From Belliella kenyensis (GTDB taxonomy: Bacteria; Bacteroidota; Bacteroidia; Cytophagales; Cyclobacteriaceae): a stretch of 64,000 bases of DNA. This document shows, in pieces, positions 17,255-27,258 of this stretch. Positions within the stretch are counted from its first letter, which is position 1. Each line of letters opens with the position of its first letter. A model generated the notes under the pieces. That model made no database searches, had not been told where the DNA came from, and was given only the letters and a program-made list of their open reading frames with translations. Position numbers and translations under genes: made by a program. The DNA is taken from the NCBI RefSeq assembly GCF_022549675.1, contig NZ_JAKZGR010000012.1:109933-173932 (forward strand), given 5' to 3'.

Positions 17255-18556
17255 TCAAATAAAATCGACCAAACCTTCTAGCTTCATACCTCTACTACCT
17301 TTGATCAAGATAAGATAATCTTCGAATTTGGAGTCTTGAAGCCAATTTCTAAATGAAAAAGGATCAGGAAAATACAAGCTCTTCATCGGTGCTTTTGACA
17401 AAGCAGATTGGATGTACTGTCCTGTAAAACAAATTTTATCAAAATCGTATTCTCCCACTAATTCCCCTAGGCTCATATGCTCAGATGCTGTGCTTTCGCC
17501 AAGTTCATACATATCGCCTAGGATTACCATTTTGTGCTTTTTCCCAGTCATTTCTCCAAATGTCCTGATTGCTACTTCCATACTTGATGGGTTTGCATTA
17601 TAAGCATCTAGAATAATTAGATTACTTCGCTTTTCGATCAATTGGGAACGCATATTTGCTGGCTTATAAGTAACTATCGCGTGTGCAGCATCCTCTATAG
17701 ATACCCCGAAGTATTTTCCAACAGTAATTGCTGTTGCTATGTTACCAAAATTATAAGAACCGATCATGGCACTCAAGAAAGACTTATCCATATTTTCTAC
17801 TCTAAATCTTACAAAAGGATTGGCATCTATGAACTCTACCTCACAAAAATCACCTTTGGATGGGTACAAAATGGGATTTGCAAATCTCTTGGACATATTA
17901 GCTAGAATCGGATCAAGTGTATTGATAAAGACTACACCATTACTTTCTCTCAAATGCTGAAAAAGTTCAGTTTTTGTCTTGAGTACACCCTCAGGCCCAC
18001 CCATTCCTTCTAAGTGGGCTTTACCTATGTTGGTAATAAATCCATGAGTAGGTTCTGCGATATCGCAAAGCTCCTTGATATCTCCAGGCTTGTTGGCACC
18101 CATTTCCACTATGGCAATTTCTACATCTCTGCCTATAGCTAACAATGTCAAGGGTACACCGATGTGATTATTCAAATTACCCAAAGTAGCAGAAGTATTG
18201 TACTTCTTTTTAAGAACAGCGTGTAGAAGTTCCTTGGAAGTCGTCTTCCCATTGCTACCTGTAAGCCCTATCACTGGGATATCAAGCTGTCTGCGGTGAT
18301 GATTGGCCAATTGCTGAAGTGCCGTAAGCACATCATCTACAAGCAGGTACTGATCCTTTTTTGAAGGCACAACAGCCTCCTCATCTACGACCACCCACGA
18401 AGCGCCCATTTCGAGAGCTCTGGATGCAAATTCATTTGCATTAAAATTCGGTCCTTTGAGTGCAAAAAACATATTTCCCTGCCCTATCTTCCGTGTGTCT
18501 GTACTGACACCTGTGGACTGGAGGAAATGCTGGTAAAGGGTAGCGATACTTATCAT
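17255..18556 (-). CDS. murF: UDP-N-acetylmuramoyl-tripeptide--D-alanyl-D-alanine ligase
   Basis: This 433-residue Mur ligase adds D-Ala-D-Ala to the muramoyl tripeptide with ATP, the last cytoplasmic step of peptidoglycan precursor assembly. The N-terminal UDP-binding domain has STDTRKIGQGNMFFALKG at about residues 18-35. The ATP loop GSNGKTT is at 100-106. The central domain carries VEMGANKPGDI and the C-terminal domain DAYNANPSSM. Length is typical for MurF. It is not in a division/cell-wall cluster here, as often happens in Cytophagales. Confidence 0.95.
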   Translation of the reverse strand: MISIATLYQHFLQSTGVSTDTRKIGQGNMFFALKGPNFNANEFASRALEMGASWVVVDEEAVVPSKKDQYLLVDDVLTALQQLANHHRRQLDIPVIGLTGSNGKTTSKELLHAVLKKKYNTSATLGNLNNHIGVPLTLLAIGRDVEIAIVEMGANKPGDIKELCDIAEPTHGFITNIGKAHLEGMGGPEGVLKTKTELFQHLRESNGVVFINTLDPILANMSKRFANPILYPSKGDFCEVEFIDANPFVRFRVENMDKSFLSAMIGSYNFGNIATAITVGKYFGVSIEDAAHAIVTYKPANMRSQLIEKRSNLIILDAYNANPSSMEVAIRTFGEMTGKKHKMVILGDMYELGESTASEHMSLGELVGEYDFDKICFTGQYIQSALSKAPMKSLYFPDPFSFRNWLQDSKFEDYLILIKGSRGMKLEGLVDFI

Positions 18557-18680
18557 GATTTCTAAGATTGAAAGCTAAAATTACGGTATTCGTGACATCA
18601 ATTTCAACAATACATCGTTAATTTGAGGAAATGATTTTCAATATTCGAACTTCACAAGATGTTCCGTCCCAATTTTGATC

Positions 18681-20822
18681 ATGGAAAATAATATCAAGTC
18701 TTTAAAATGTATACTGGTCTGCTTGATTTTACTAAGTATTTTTTTTGGTCAAATGAATACCTATGCTCAAGCGGCATTCGAGTATGACCAGTCTATTGCC
18801 ATTGAAAAAGATGGGAGCATACTTCCTCTTGGTTGGGCGGGAGGTCTGAATGCTGCGCAGGTGCAGACCATGGATCTTAATGGAGATGGTGAGGATGAGC
18901 TAGTCATTTGGGATATCAATTCTAGACAGGTATTGGTTTTTCAACAAGTGGATGGAAATCTTCAGCACCTTCCAGAAATGTCTTACTACTTCCCTACTGA
19001 AGTCAGTGGCTACTTGGTCTTAGCCGATTTTGATGGAGATGGGAAAAAAGACCTATTCACCAGCAGCCCTTTCGGCATTCGGGCATTCAAAAATGTTAGC
19101 CCACAAGGTGCCAGCTTTCCCAGTTGGGAACTTGCTCAGAATTTCCTTCGGCTAGACAACAACTCTAACTTACAAGCCAACAACTTGGATATCCCTCTAA
19201 TCATGGATGTTGACGGAGATGGTGACCTTGATATCGCAACATTCAACTTTGCCTCAGGAGATTTTCTTGAATTTTACAAAAACACTTCCATGGAAAGAAA
19301 GGGTATCGCAGATATTGACGGATTTGCATTTCCAGAAGTAAGATGGGGCGGATTTGAGTTTTGTGATTGCGGACAGTTCAGCTTTGGTGTGACATGTGCG
19401 GGGTTTCCTATGGGAAGGACTGTAATTGATGAAGGCAAAAGGATAGAGCATGCAGGCGGGCATTCGGTGCTCTATGCAGACTTTGATGGTGACGGGGTGA
19501 TGGATCTACTTATGGGTCAGGATGAATGCAACTCCTTATATTACCTCCCCAACAAAGGAACAAATGCCGAGCCATTTTTTGACGAATTCTCAACTTCTCT
19601 ACCTACAATGGGAGATCTACCTGTATTCCCTGTTTTTCACACAGCACAGATCTGGAAAGAGAAGTTGCTCATCGGCACCAACTCATCTTCTATAGCCGGC
19701 CCTTTTCGAGCAGACTACAGTAACAATTTTTTCTCTATCTCATTAAATGGAGGATCGATTGATCCATTCCTTCAACATGAAATGGTAGATTTAGGAGAAA
19801 ATTCACGCCCCTACTTTAGAGGAAATCAAATAAACGGATCACTTATCTTAACTGCCAATACTTTAATCAATGATGTCGTGATCGGTAGAGCCACTCGTTT
19901 TGTAGTTATTGATGGTAGATGGCAGCTCTTAGAACAAGATTTTGCCAATCTATCTAGGCTTGACTTAACTGATTTGCAACTGATGTCACACAGGTCGAGC
20001 AGAGGACAAGATTACCACTGGCTTGCCGGTACAGATACCGTTAGTTTTTCATTGGTCAAAAAATTATACTTCTCATCTACAGCAGATTACTCTAGCCTAT
20101 CTGAGATCAATGTACCAAGTGTAACTCCAAGACCTTTGGATCATTTTGAGTTTTTTATTTATCAAAACCAAGACTACATGCTGATGTCACGACAGACAGG
20201 CGAGCTACTTCTTTATAGCATCAATTTTGAAAACAATTCACCGCAATTCTCATTAATTGAAAACAACTTTTTAGGATTTCAAGACAATCCATCTGCTAGA
20301 AACCTGACCATACACATCGTTCAAGGTCAAAGACCTAGCTTGTATGCAGCAGATCAAAGAGGGAGGTTGTTCTGGATAGCAGACTTTATGAACCATGACA
20401 TCCGAGAAGAAGTATTGGTCAAAGTAGGTGAAGAATTCAGACCACTTCGGCTAGGTAGAAATACTTGGATCACTACTGTACCTGATCCCTTTGAGAACTC
20501 CAGAGACCTATTGCTAGGCAATACCGCTGGCGGAATTAATTATTTGAAATCATCAGAATCAAGCGAAGAATCCTCAAGTAATTCTTTTCTTGCCAAGGTG
20601 TTTCCCAATCCTACAAATGGTCCGTTTACAGTTTTGATTAATCAGCATGCTGAATTGAATCTCATCAATAGCTTAGGGCAAACTTTGATGCAAGGTAAAA
20701 TGGTAGAAGCTAATAAAGAGGTGCTCATCCAGACTAAAACACTATCGCCTGGAGTTTACTTTTTGACTTTTAGATTAAATGATGGAAAGTATCATAGCAA
20801 AAAAATAATTATCCGTCCTTAA
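18681..20822 (+). CDS. Secreted FG-GAP/VCBS repeat protein with T9SS sorting domain
   Basis: The protein of about 713 residues has a signal peptide (first 30 residues) and several calcium-binding FG-GAP/VCBS-type repeats: DLNGDGEDEL, DFDGDGKKDL, DVDGDGDLDI and DFDGDGVMDL. The tail is a type A T9SS sorting domain (FPNPTNGPFTV ... SPGVYFLTF ... KKIIIRP). It should be exported by the type IX system and kept on or released from the surface. I use the ATG at 18681; a TTG two codons earlier is possible. The ligand is unknown. The 20944 gene follows on the same strand. Confidence 0.85.
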   Translation: MENNIKSLKCILVCLILLSIFFGQMNTYAQAAFEYDQSIAIEKDGSILPLGWAGGLNAAQVQTMDLNGDGEDELVIWDINSRQVLVFQQVDGNLQHLPEMSYYFPTEVSGYLVLADFDGDGKKDLFTSSPFGIRAFKNVSPQGASFPSWELAQNFLRLDNNSNLQANNLDIPLIMDVDGDGDLDIATFNFASGDFLEFYKNTSMERKGIADIDGFAFPEVRWGGFEFCDCGQFSFGVTCAGFPMGRTVIDEGKRIEHAGGHSVLYADFDGDGVMDLLMGQDECNSLYYLPNKGTNAEPFFDEFSTSLPTMGDLPVFPVFHTAQIWKEKLLIGTNSSSIAGPFRADYSNNFFSISLNGGSIDPFLQHEMVDLGENSRPYFRGNQINGSLILTANTLINDVVIGRATRFVVIDGRWQLLEQDFANLSRLDLTDLQLMSHRSSRGQDYHWLAGTDTVSFSLVKKLYFSSTADYSSLSEINVPSVTPRPLDHFEFFIYQNQDYMLMSRQTGELLLYSINFENNSPQFSLIENNFLGFQDNPSARNLTIHIVQGQRPSLYAADQRGRLFWIADFMNHDIREEVLVKVGEEFRPLRLGRNTWITTVPDPFENSRDLLLGNTAGGINYLKSSESSEESSSNSFLAKVFPNPTNGPFTVLINQHAELNLINSLGQTLMQGKMVEANKEVLIQTKTLSPGVYFLTFRLNDGKYHSKKIIIRP

Positions 20823-20943
20823 ACAGACCAGTATCCGTACTAGAGGGTAGGGACAATTACACAGTAGATGGTATGTTTTGATGATGCTACTTTTATGAGC
20901 TTTGGGAGAAAAAATAAGTCCCAACGAAAACCATTTATCAATC

Positions 20944-21975
20944 ATGAAAAAGATCATCTTATCCGTAGCAATGCTGAGCTTGTCAGCGGGATCGCTATTT
21001 GCTCAAGAATTATTCGATGGATTTGGAGCCAAAGGATTTTACAACAAATCCTTGAAAAATCAAGATTCCTTTTACATCCCTCAAATGCAAATTGGCTTTG
21101 AAACCTATGTGGAAACAAAGCAAGTAGAGAAAGAATCAAAACTTAGCGCATTTGCAAATAACATGGCGGCTCATAGTAAGGGAGGGCAGTATGGTGGAAG
21201 ACAGTCTAGCTCAGCAAGAGTTACCACTATTCTGAATGCAGGAATGGAGCTATCAGATTTTCAAGCTCTTGCCAATGATTTTCATCAAATTCTGGAAAAT
21301 GAAATAGAGAAAGCAGGTCTAAGCATCTTGAAGATGGAAGATGTAGATAAACTAGACAGTTATCAAAAAATAAAGGAAAAGTATTCAGATAAAACTGACA
21401 AAAAGCAGAGTAAAGCTGATCCTAGTGATATTGGATTTGGTACAATCAAAGTTTATCCAAAACATACGTTATTTATGTTTGATGAAAAATCAGTAATGAA
21501 GGGTGGAGGACCTGCCTTTTATGGAATGTTGAAGAAAATCCATGCCGAAACCAACGCAGGGATGATATTACAAAATCTTACGATAGATTTTTCTACGGTG
21601 GAATTGGACATCGAAATCGATGCTGGTACTAGAGGTAAAACTACCACAGCAGCAATGAAAATTCTACCTAAGATGAGAATCACCTACAATACTATGGACT
21701 TCATCACGCCAAAAGGAGGTCCAAATTCAGCACCTGCAAGTCTATCATCAGAATTTGTTTCAAGCAAAGAGTACACAGCCAACATCTACTCTGACAAGGA
21801 AAAAGCGGCTAGCTTATTCAAAAAGTTTTTTGCAATAAATGTCCCAAGTGTAGATTTTGATCCTAGGATCATTGAAATGAGCAAAGAAGATTACATTGCA
21901 GCCTCCAAAGACCTTTTTACCCAATACTCAAGAGAGTTTGCTAAAGCTTTGGTCGTTGGGACCAAAGGGAAGTAA
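20944..21975 (+). CDS. Secreted protein of unknown function
   Basis: The 343-residue protein starts with a standard signal peptide, MKKIILSVAMLSLSAGSLFAQ, at the ATG at 20944. The mature part contains a charged central segment (residues about 125-150) and a C-terminal region of mixed strands and helices. No domain was recognised. There is no T9SS tail, so it is probably periplasmic or outer-membrane associated. It lies 121 bases behind the FG-GAP protein and is followed by a strong terminator. Co-transcription with that gene is possible. Confidence 0.7.
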   Translation: MKKIILSVAMLSLSAGSLFAQELFDGFGAKGFYNKSLKNQDSFYIPQMQIGFETYVETKQVEKESKLSAFANNMAAHSKGGQYGGRQSSSARVTTILNAGMELSDFQALANDFHQILENEIEKAGLSILKMEDVDKLDSYQKIKEKYSDKTDKKQSKADPSDIGFGTIKVYPKHTLFMFDEKSVMKGGGPAFYGMLKKIHAETNAGMILQNLTIDFSTVELDIEIDAGTRGKTTTAAMKILPKMRITYNTMDFITPKGGPNSAPASLSSEFVSSKEYTANIYSDKEKAASLFKKFFAINVPSVDFDPRIIEMSKEDYIAASKDLFTQYSREFAKALVVGTKGK

Positions 21976-21989
21976 TCTAATTACTGACC

Positions 21990-22022
21990 AGAGCCAAGGC
22001 TTGCACCTTGGCTCTTTTTTTA
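21990..22022 (+). terminator. Strong intrinsic terminator
   Basis: The 10-bp perfect stem agagccaagg (21990-21999) / ccttggctct (22006-22015) has a 6-base loop and is followed by a run of seven T. It ends the plus-strand unit and insulates the convergent response-regulator gene. Confidence 0.9.
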
Positions 22023-22026
22023 GCAC

Positions 22027-22644
22027 TCATATTAAGTTATTTCCATAAGCGAATTTGATAAGACCCACTAGTGAATTTGTCTTTGTCTTACGGAATATAT
22101 TTTTCCTATGTGTCTCTACTGTCCGTTCGGAGATAAAAAGCTGCTCAGCAATTTCCTTATTGGAATATTCTTTTGCGATTAACTTTAGAATTTCCCTCTC
22201 TCTATCTGTGAGCATCCTTTCTTCTTGAGGAAACTGAAGGCTGTTGATAATGATGCGATTGATATCATTGCTTAAATAAATTTTGTTTTCTTTGACAGCA
22301 GAAATGGCCTGAATTAATTCCTTATGGCTGTCGTTCTTGAGAACGTAGCCTTGTATATCTTCTTTGAGTATTTCCTTTACCAAATGTGCCTCGTCATGCA
22401 TGCTAAGAATGATAATCTTTGTAAGAGGGCTTATTTTTTTCACTATTCTTACCAATGCAAGTCCATCAATTCCTGGCAAATTATAGTCTGTGATCAGAAG
22501 TTCAACTTCATTGTTTTTGATAAATTCCAAAGCATTCTCGGCAGTACTTGCTAGTCCGACGACATGGATCGAAGTATCCTTTTCAAGCAAGCTCTTGATA
22601 CCATCTAATAGAATTGCGTGATCATCTACAAGAAACACTTTCAT
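22027..22644 (-). CDS. NarL/FixJ-type response regulator
   Basis: The protein is about 205 residues from the ATG at 22644, which places the receiver at the N-terminus as usual; a start at 22701 would add 19 residues outside the domain. The receiver has acidic D7/D8, phospho-acceptor D53 in LLITDYNLPG, and K in VLKND. The LuxR-type helix-turn-helix lies at about 145-200 (LTDREREILKLIAKEYSNKEIAEQLFISERTVETHRKNI). It is coded directly downstream of the TPR histidine kinase and is its obvious partner. Confidence 0.9.
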   Translation of the reverse strand: MKVFLVDDHAILLDGIKSLLEKDTSIHVVGLASTAENALEFIKNNEVELLITDYNLPGIDGLALVRIVKKISPLTKIIILSMHDEAHLVKEILKEDIQGYVLKNDSHKELIQAISAVKENKIYLSNDINRIIINSLQFPQEERMLTDREREILKLIAKEYSNKEIAEQLFISERTVETHRKNIFRKTKTNSLVGLIKFAYGNNLI

Positions 22645-22748
22645 TGTTGAAGATTTTTTTTCGAGTTTAAGAGATTGAAGGATCTTTGCAAACATTTCCA
22701 AAAGTTACATCAAGTAATACACTTTTGAAATCCGTGCTGGAGGGTATT

Positions 22749-24755
22749 TTATACAAAGGTTGGTTCATTTTCAAAAAAATCTTGTTTTACGATTGGTAAA
22801 TCTATGATCAAGCTAGTTCCTTTTCTGTTTGGACAACTATCAAGATCAAAATCGGCTTTAATTCTATTTAGTCTTGATTGAATATTTCTCCAGCCATTGC
22901 CAGCGTTGTTCTTGAGAATATCAGGATCAAAGCCCTCACCGTCATCTTCTATCAAAAGATTCAGCTCATTTTCATGAAGAACCAGCTGAATTATAATTTT
23001 ATTCGCTTTTGCATATTTGATCACATTATTTACCCATTCTTGAATGACTCGATACAAGGATATCTCTTGGATTTCACTGAGTCTACCTGACATTTCCTGG
23101 GTATCGATGATGACAGAAATTCTTCCCGAAAGATTGATCCTTTGAGCCAATTCCACTAAGGCGTCTTTGAGTCCATATTGAATCAGCGTGACAGGCATTA
23201 GATTGAAGGCGATGTTTCGTATTTCGGAATGCATTTCTACAAGGATCGATTCACTTTTTTCTACCATAGCGACCTGACTCTCCACTTCATGGGTGCTATC
23301 CTGCAAATTAGAGATATTCAATCTCAAGGCAGAAATCAATTGTCCAAAGCCATCATGAAGATCTTGCGCAAATCTTTTTCTTTCAATTTCTTGAGATTCT
23401 AAGGCTGCATGAATATAAGCTTCTTTGATTTCCAACTCTTTTTGTTGTTGGGCTAGTTGATTAGCTTTTTTCTGTCTACTTTGATTCAGCATATAAAGGC
23501 TTGCGATCAAAACAAGAATAACAGAAAGTCCAAAGATTAGAATTAGATTTCTCTCATTCTTTATTTTTTGTTCTGATAGTTCTGCTTCTTGAAGAATGAT
23601 TTGAGCTTCCTTCTTTTCCGTTTCATATTTTGTCTCTATGTCTGCAAGTAGTGCTGCTTTGTCAAGATTAAAAATGCTATCTCTGAAAACCTGTGCATGT
23701 TTGACATTATAAAATGCATTTTTAAAATCACCTGTTTGCTGATAGATTTGACTCAGCACATCATGTGCTGAATGAAGACGCTTGAAGTCATTGAGCTTTT
23801 CAGCAAGTGCCAATGATTTCTTTGCATATTCCTCAGCTGAATTGTATTGTTTAAGTTGCAATTGAGCTTTGGCCATCGAATGGAGTAAAACGGCGTAATC
23901 GTAGTCGTTTTTCAGTTTGGAGCTGTAGATTTCTTGAGATTTGTTGTAGAAAAGAATAGCTTCATTAGGCACTCCCTTATCCATTTCGAGGTTTCCAAGA
24001 TTAGTCGACGCTATGGCTAATGCTTTATAATCCCCCAAATGCTCAGAAACGTCCAAACATTTGGAATAATAAAAGGCTGCAGAATCCAGGTCTTTGAGAT
24101 TATGATAAGTTGAACCCAAGTTCAAGTAGATTTTCTGAAGGTTGTGCTTGTCACTTGCCCTAATTTTGGTTTGCAGAGCCCTTTGGAAATATGAAAGTGC
24201 TTTATCATTATCTTCAAGGAGATAGTGAACGTTCCCTACTGTGAATAGCGAATTGCCAATCATCTTCTCATCTCGTAGACTTTCAGCAGTTTGAAGTGCA
24301 AGTGTTGCATATTCAAGTGATCTAGCAAAATCACTTTGATTCTGATAGACCATTGACAAGTTATTGTAAACTGCGGCCAGTCCTCTGAAATCCCCTTTGG
24401 CCTGATAGGCATCAGAAGATTTTGTCAAGTAATATATGGCTGAATCATAGGAAGAGCCTACCCAATGAACTACCCCGATGACTGTATAGGAATATCCCCT
24501 GATCCTAAGGCTACTTACATTATCCAGTGCTCGGATCCCTTCATGAGCGAGTGATAGTGCCTCTGGGTGGTCAGCATACATTTGCTGCCAAGCCAAATCC
24601 ATCAATGCTTCTGCTTTTACACTGTCAGTAATAGAAGCATCAATGACAGACTGAAGACTATCAATAATGGCTTGATTTTGAGTATGGCCTTTGAAGATAC
24701 TTAGAATAAAGCACAAAAATAAGGCATATATCCTTACACTCAGATATTTCATCAT
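22749..24755 (-). CDS. TPR-containing sensor histidine kinase
   Basis: The 668-residue protein has a signal peptide (1-25), a periplasmic region of about eight TPR units (50-355), one membrane helix at about 403-423, and a coiled-coil linker. The HisKA_3 dimerisation domain carries phospho-acceptor H467 in FAQDLHDGFGQ. The HATPase domain has N576/N577 and DDGEGFD at 604-610. It should sense an envelope signal and phosphorylate the response regulator coded behind it. The architecture is typical of Bacteroidota NarX-like kinases. The signal is unknown. Confidence 0.92.
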   Translation of the reverse strand: MMKYLSVRIYALFLCFILSIFKGHTQNQAIIDSLQSVIDASITDSVKAEALMDLAWQQMYADHPEALSLAHEGIRALDNVSSLRIRGYSYTVIGVVHWVGSSYDSAIYYLTKSSDAYQAKGDFRGLAAVYNNLSMVYQNQSDFARSLEYATLALQTAESLRDEKMIGNSLFTVGNVHYLLEDNDKALSYFQRALQTKIRASDKHNLQKIYLNLGSTYHNLKDLDSAAFYYSKCLDVSEHLGDYKALAIASTNLGNLEMDKGVPNEAILFYNKSQEIYSSKLKNDYDYAVLLHSMAKAQLQLKQYNSAEEYAKKSLALAEKLNDFKRLHSAHDVLSQIYQQTGDFKNAFYNVKHAQVFRDSIFNLDKAALLADIETKYETEKKEAQIILQEAELSEQKIKNERNLILIFGLSVILVLIASLYMLNQSRQKKANQLAQQQKELEIKEAYIHAALESQEIERKRFAQDLHDGFGQLISALRLNISNLQDSTHEVESQVAMVEKSESILVEMHSEIRNIAFNLMPVTLIQYGLKDALVELAQRINLSGRISVIIDTQEMSGRLSEIQEISLYRVIQEWVNNVIKYAKANKIIIQLVLHENELNLLIEDDGEGFDPDILKNNAGNGWRNIQSRLNRIKADFDLDSCPNRKGTSLIIDLPIVKQDFFENEPTFV

Positions 24756-24834
24756 CTTGCAAATTTGAGTAATAGCAAGACAATATAGCTGAATTATTAC
24801 TTTTTCCGATAATTTATTTTCTAATTATCGAGAT

Positions 24835-25656
24835 TCAATAACTCTCGCTTTGATTTGGAAAATCTTTCGCTTTTACATCTTTCACATAATCTTCCACTGC
24901 CTGAGTCATCATCCCTCTGAGATCTGCATATTGTCTCAAAAATCGAGGCTTGAACTCCTGAGTGATACCTAACATATCATGAACCACCAGCACTTGACCA
25001 TCTACATCACCGCCAGCTCCGATTCCAATCACTGGTATACTGACTGTTTCTGCGACTTTTTTCGCAAGTTTGGCGGGGATTTTTTCGAGCACTATGGCGA
25101 AGCAACCAGACTCTTCGAGGATTTTCGCATCTTCTAGAAGCTTATTAGCCTCCTCTTCTTCTTTTGCTCTGACCGTGTATGTACCAAATTTATATATTGA
25201 CTGAGGAGTCAATCCCAAGTGTCCCATTACAGGTACTCCCGCACTGAGTATTCGCGTCACAGACTCTTTGATCTCAGCACCACCTTCTACTTTGACAGCA
25301 TGAGCCCCTGACTCCTTCATGATTCTGATGGCAGATCTCAATGCTTCTGAACTGTTCCCTTGATAAGAGCCAAATGGAATATCTACTACCACGAATGCCC
25401 TTCTTACCCCTCTTACTACTGAGCTGGCGTGATAGATCATTTGATCCAGTGTGATGGGGAGCGTAGTCTCATGACCTGCCATCACGTTCGATGCAGAATC
25501 TCCAACAAGTATGATGTCTATTCCCGCAGCGTCAATGATACCTGCCATAGAAAAATCATAAGCTGTGAGCATGGTAATCTTTTCTCCACGACCTTTCATC
25601 TCTTGAAGGATGTGTGTTGTGATTCTCTTGATATTAGAAGACGGATGTACAGACAT
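24835..25656 (-). CDS. panB: 3-methyl-2-oxobutanoate hydroxymethyltransferase
   Basis: This 273-residue enzyme makes ketopantoate from alpha-ketoisovalerate and methylene-tetrahydrofolate, the first step of pantothenate and CoA synthesis. It shows the family text [29 protein letters not shown] near the N-terminus. Metal- and substrate-binding parts [14 protein letters not shown] and [20 protein letters not shown] are present. It begins 6 bases after the phosphoribosyltransferase gene and is surely co-transcribed with it. Confidence 0.96.
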   Translation of the reverse strand: MSVHPSSNIKRITTHILQEMKGRGEKITMLTAYDFSMAGIIDAAGIDIILVGDSASNVMAGHETTLPITLDQMIYHASSVVRGVRRAFVVVDIPFGSYQGNSSEALRSAIRIMKESGAHAVKVEGGAEIKESVTRILSAGVPVMGHLGLTPQSIYKFGTYTVRAKEEEEANKLLEDAKILEESGCFAIVLEKIPAKLAKKVAETVSIPVIGIGAGGDVDGQVLVVHDMLGITQEFKPRFLRQYADLRGMMTQAVEDYVKDVKAKDFPNQSESY

Positions 25657-25662
25657 GAGAAT

Positions 25663-26166
25663 TTAATGTAAATATACAGTATATGGTTCTTGACTCAGAT
25701 CGACAGCAATATGCTCACTGAGTGTAGTGGACAGTTCCAGTCCAGTATAATCTGGAGATACAGGAAACAGCTTATGGCTTCGATTTACGAGCACTGCAAT
25801 CTCCATTTTTTTCATTGTAATCTCTAAAAACGGCTTGAGTGAATAAGCAAGTGTCTTACCTGTATTGAGCACATCATCTACCAAAACGATACATTTGTCA
25901 GCTGGAGCCACATCAGGTGAAAGGCTGACTTCCCCTTGAATCAAACTACTTTTGTCAAGTCTGACTTCCACTACCACTGGCTTGATTGGTGAGATCTGCT
26001 GAAGATTATCTGCTAACAATTTGGCCAAAGTATATCCCATTCCGGATATACCAGCAAATACAATCTCTTCTTCCGAGGCATTGCGTTCATAGATTTCATA
26101 GGCCATTCTAGTGATCTTTTGATTCACTTGTCTATGATCCAGGACTTGACTTCTATTTTCAGACAT
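25663..26166 (-). CDS. Phosphoribosyltransferase (PyrR-like)
   Basis: This 167-residue type I phosphoribosyltransferase carries the PRPP-binding loop CIVLVDDVLNTGKTLAYSL at about residues 92-110. Its overall text, with VVVEVRLDKSS in the middle, is closest to PyrR/uracil phosphoribosyltransferases. Whether it regulates pyrimidine genes or simply salvages a base cannot be told. It is 6 bases from panB and about 60 bases from rsgA, suggesting an rsgA-prt-panB operon. Confidence 0.8.
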   Translation of the reverse strand: MSENRSQVLDHRQVNQKITRMAYEIYERNASEEEIVFAGISGMGYTLAKLLADNLQQISPIKPVVVEVRLDKSSLIQGEVSLSPDVAPADKCIVLVDDVLNTGKTLAYSLKPFLEITMKKMEIAVLVNRSHKLFPVSPDYTGLELSTTLSEHIAVDLSQEPYTVYLH

Positions 26167-26227
26167 TTGAATTGCTTAATCTGGTTTTGAAATGGGAAAT
26201 TACGCTAATTGAAGTTAACATCAAAAA

Positions 26228-27154
26228 CTACCGATGCCCATCTTCTTCATGTAGTATATTGACATAGGAATCATATCGATAAGGATGAATGTATCCTTCT
26301 TCCAACTTTTCCAGTACTACACATCCTGGTTCGTTGAGGTGTTTGCAGTTATTATATTTGCATTGTCCCAAGTACTGCCTCATCTCTGGGAAGTAATGAG
26401 AGAGCTCAAACTCATCAATATCTAAAATCCCAAATTCTTTGATCCCAGGGGTGTCTATGACATATCCTCCATGTTCCTCTAGTGAGAACATCTCGGCAAA
26501 AGTGGTGGTATGCACACCTTTTGCACTAAATTTAGATATCTCCTGTGTTGCCTGAGCTGCTTTGGGAATGAGTCTATTCAGTAGAGTAGATTTTCCTACA
26601 CCGCTATGACCAGAGAGCAGGGTTGTCTTTCCCTGAAGAAGTGAATCGAAAACATCACCCAATCCATCTTCATCAATCGCCACTGTCTCTATAACTGGAT
26701 AACCTAGCGGCTCATAGATTTCGTGAATATCTTGCAGGTAGTCGAGATCCTTTTCTTTTTCCACCATGTCCATTTTGTTTACTATGATCGTCGTGGGAAT
26801 TCTAAAACTCTCAGTGCTCACCAAGAATCTATCAATAAAACCAAGAGAGGTACGTGGGTTCCGAATAGTAACTATCAGGAATGCTTGATCTATATTTGAA
26901 GCTATGATATGAGAAAAATGTGACTTTCGTGTGGATTTTCGGATGATATAGTTCTCTCTTGGGAGAATTTCATCAATCGTCCATGTAGGTTGATCTGCTT
27001 CTTGGCATACTTCCACGAAGTCACCTACCGCTATGGGATTCGTCAGTTTTAAATTGTCCTGTTTGAATTTCCCTCGTAGTCTTGACTTTACAAGCCCCTC
27101 ACTGGTTTCTACCAGGTACCAACTGCCAGTCGATTTGATCACTCTACCTTTCAT
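26228..27154 (-). CDS. rsgA: Small-subunit ribosome biogenesis GTPase
   Basis: The 308-residue circularly permuted GTPase helps 30S subunit maturation. An N-terminal OB fold is followed by the G4-like NKMD, then G1 GHSGVGKST, then G3 DTPG. The C-terminal zinc motif C-x5-C-x-H-x5-C (in CKYNNCKHLNEPGC) is complete. Length is normal. It heads the group that continues with the phosphoribosyltransferase and panB. Confidence 0.96.
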   Translation of the reverse strand: MKGRVIKSTGSWYLVETSEGLVKSRLRGKFKQDNLKLTNPIAVGDFVEVCQEADQPTWTIDEILPRENYIIRKSTRKSHFSHIIASNIDQAFLIVTIRNPRTSLGFIDRFLVSTESFRIPTTIIVNKMDMVEKEKDLDYLQDIHEIYEPLGYPVIETVAIDEDGLGDVFDSLLQGKTTLLSGHSGVGKSTLLNRLIPKAAQATQEISKFSAKGVHTTTFAEMFSLEEHGGYVIDTPGIKEFGILDIDEFELSHYFPEMRQYLGQCKYNNCKHLNEPGCVVLEKLEEGYIHPYRYDSYVNILHEEDGHR

Positions 27155-27258
27155 TTTGCAATTATTTTTTCACAAAGGACAGCATTTGCATGGCATACTC
27201 TAATAAAATAAAGAGAGGAACCAAAGAAGAACCTCTTGCTCCCCCATCCATAATAAAG

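Noticed and set aside
27180..27245. Possible terminator between rsgA and waaA (agaggaacc ... gaacctct)
   Set aside because: The two parts do not pair as reverse complements over a useful length.
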